From Terriglobia bacterium (GTDB lineage Bacteria > Acidobacteriota > Terriglobia > Terriglobales > Acidobacteriaceae), in NCBI GenBank assembly GCA_020073215.1, contig JAIQFO010000001.1, positions 62,001-126,000 on the forward strand: a DNA stretch of 64,000 nucleotides. The letters run 5' to 3'. The position numbers were made by a program, and so were the translations under genes. Positions 63,288 through 64,000 of this stretch are shown in pieces (the stretch's first letter is position 1; each line of letters begins with the position of its first letter). The notes beneath the pieces are model-generated. The model ran no database searches. It worked only from the letters and a program-made list of their open reading frames with translations, and was not told the origin of the DNA.

Positions 63288-63746
63288 ATGCGTACACGCA
63301 TTTTCGCGTCGGCAGTGTTGTTCTTGGCGGTCACCATGGTGTCGGCGCCATGGCTGCAATCCGAATCGGATCAGGGAGTGCCGCATTTCAACGCGGGCCC
63401 TCCGGCCGCGGACGCCAAGCTTCCACCCATCCTCACCAAAGATCAGCTCTGGGGCGCGAACGCGCAGTTTCCCTATCAGACCCATGCCTATGAACTGGCA
63501 GCGAAGATTCCGAAGGTGCTCTACCAGCAGCCGTGTTACTGCTACTGCGATCGTGGCATGGGACACACCAGTCTGCACAGCTGTTTTTCGGGCACGCACG
63601 GAGCGGAATGCGGAACCTGCCTCAAAGAGCTTTATTACACTTACACCATGTACAAGCAGGGCAAGACGGCACGGCAGATTCGCGCGGGAATCATCAAGGG
63701 CGACTGGAAACTGGTCGATCTGGACAAAGCAGCCAGCATCAATTGA
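63288..63746 (+). CDS. exported PCYCGC-motif protein
   Basis: 152 aa. Signal peptide MRTRIFASAVLFLAVTMVSA, then QPCYCYCDRGMGHTSLHSCF and HGAECGTCLKELYYTYTMYK. This is the PCYCGC motif domain (Cys-rich, metal- or heme-linked in some descriptions); here the motif is PCYCYC, a variant. ATG at 63288 with GAGG about 9 bp upstream. Confidence 0.85.
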   Translation: MRTRIFASAVLFLAVTMVSAPWLQSESDQGVPHFNAGPPAADAKLPPILTKDQLWGANAQFPYQTHAYELAAKIPKVLYQQPCYCYCDRGMGHTSLHSCFSGTHGAECGTCLKELYYTYTMYKQGKTARQIRAGIIKGDWKLVDLDKAASIN

Positions 63747-63808
63747 CTGTCGATTTCAACGTTTTCGATTTGCAACTCTGAACTAAATTCTGAACTAAAG
63801 GCGGTTTG

Positions 63809-64000
63809 ATGGCACTGAAGATCACCCCCAAGAAACAAGTCACCGAAGATCCGCGGCACGTCCAGGCAGTGCAGAACTACGAGTTGGGACTGCGCGCGTT
63901 GCAGGAACGCAAGTTCGAGAAGGCCAAAGGCCACCTGCAGAAAGCGCTGAGCGGACCGAACAAGTCCCTGGTCGACCGGGCTCAGGTTCATATCCTCACC
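63809..64000 (+). CDS. TPR-like protein, start only (truncated by window end)
   Basis: 64 residues visible, MALKITPKKQVTEDPRHVQA, then QNYELGLRALQERKFEKAKG in the form of a tetratricopeptide helix pair. The gene continues beyond the window. Preceded by AAAGGCGG. Confidence 0.7.
   Translation, partial: MALKITPKKQVTEDPRHVQAVQNYELGLRALQERKFEKAKGHLQKALSGPNKSLVDRAQVHILT

Overview
The window is 64 kb of high-GC bacterial chromosome. It most resembles an Acidobacteriota genome (class Terriglobia, Koribacter-like). This placement is an inference from gene content: PEP-CTERM protein, DUF3224 and DinB exported proteins, peptidase-MA/TPR protein, BoxB-like oxygenase, PIG-L deacetylase, heme A synthase and many short palindromic repeats between genes. 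No ribosomal RNA or marker gene settles it. Most genes are housekeeping or envelope genes on both strands, with small accessory patches.

Layout: 0-8.4 kb holds tRNA-Arg, a hydrolase, a PilZ protein, tRNA-Gly, a Tat amidase and the tRNA-thiolation pair mnmA plus cysteine desulfurase. 8.5-17.9 kb holds an S46 peptidase, an amidohydrolase, a rhodanese, a BoxB-like diiron oxygenase with an enoyl-CoA hydratase and a TetR repressor with a visible operator, a PEGA protein and a DapA-family aldolase carrying an insertion. 18-23 kb is carA, a small exported protein and carB, translationally coupled. 23-30 kb has an S53 peptidase, a methyltransferase-like membrane protein, signal peptidase, DUF420, ssb, pterin dehydratase, an MFS transporter and a PEP-CTERM protein. 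30-35 kb has pdxT and pdxS, separated by a two-component signalling cassette on the opposite strand. 35-44 kb has two vapBC-type toxin-antitoxin pairs around inositol-phosphate synthase, a HAD phosphatase, a lytic transglycosylase, nrdR and NAD-type isocitrate dehydrogenase. 44-50 kb has heme A synthase, an ABC exporter, a PIG-L deacetylase and a metallopeptidase. 50-57.4 kb is the most unusual part: a DsrE-family gene with an in-frame TGA at the expected redox cysteine (candidate selenoprotein), a proline-rich repeat protein, a TonB-domain protein, an unrecognised two-gene module with a PD-(D/E)XK-like nuclease domain, and a higBA pair. 57.4-64 kb returns to core genes (fumarase, ThiO-like oxidase, M20 dipeptidase, PCYCGC-motif protein).

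Several repeat families run through the window. The most regular consists of back-to-back hairpins of the type GACGGGGCTTGCCCCGTC plus GACGCGGCAAGCCGCGTC. Its seven copies all sit overlapping or within about 26 bp downstream of a stop codon. A related palindrome appears inside the DapA-family coding sequence. Several genes lack a Shine-Dalgarno site and have a -10-like hexamer only 5-8 bp before the start codon, suggesting leaderless mRNAs.

The strongest lead is the candidate DsrE selenoprotein at 50325-50777; next is the two-gene module at 54283-56425. No database search was run; family calls are from motif recognition.
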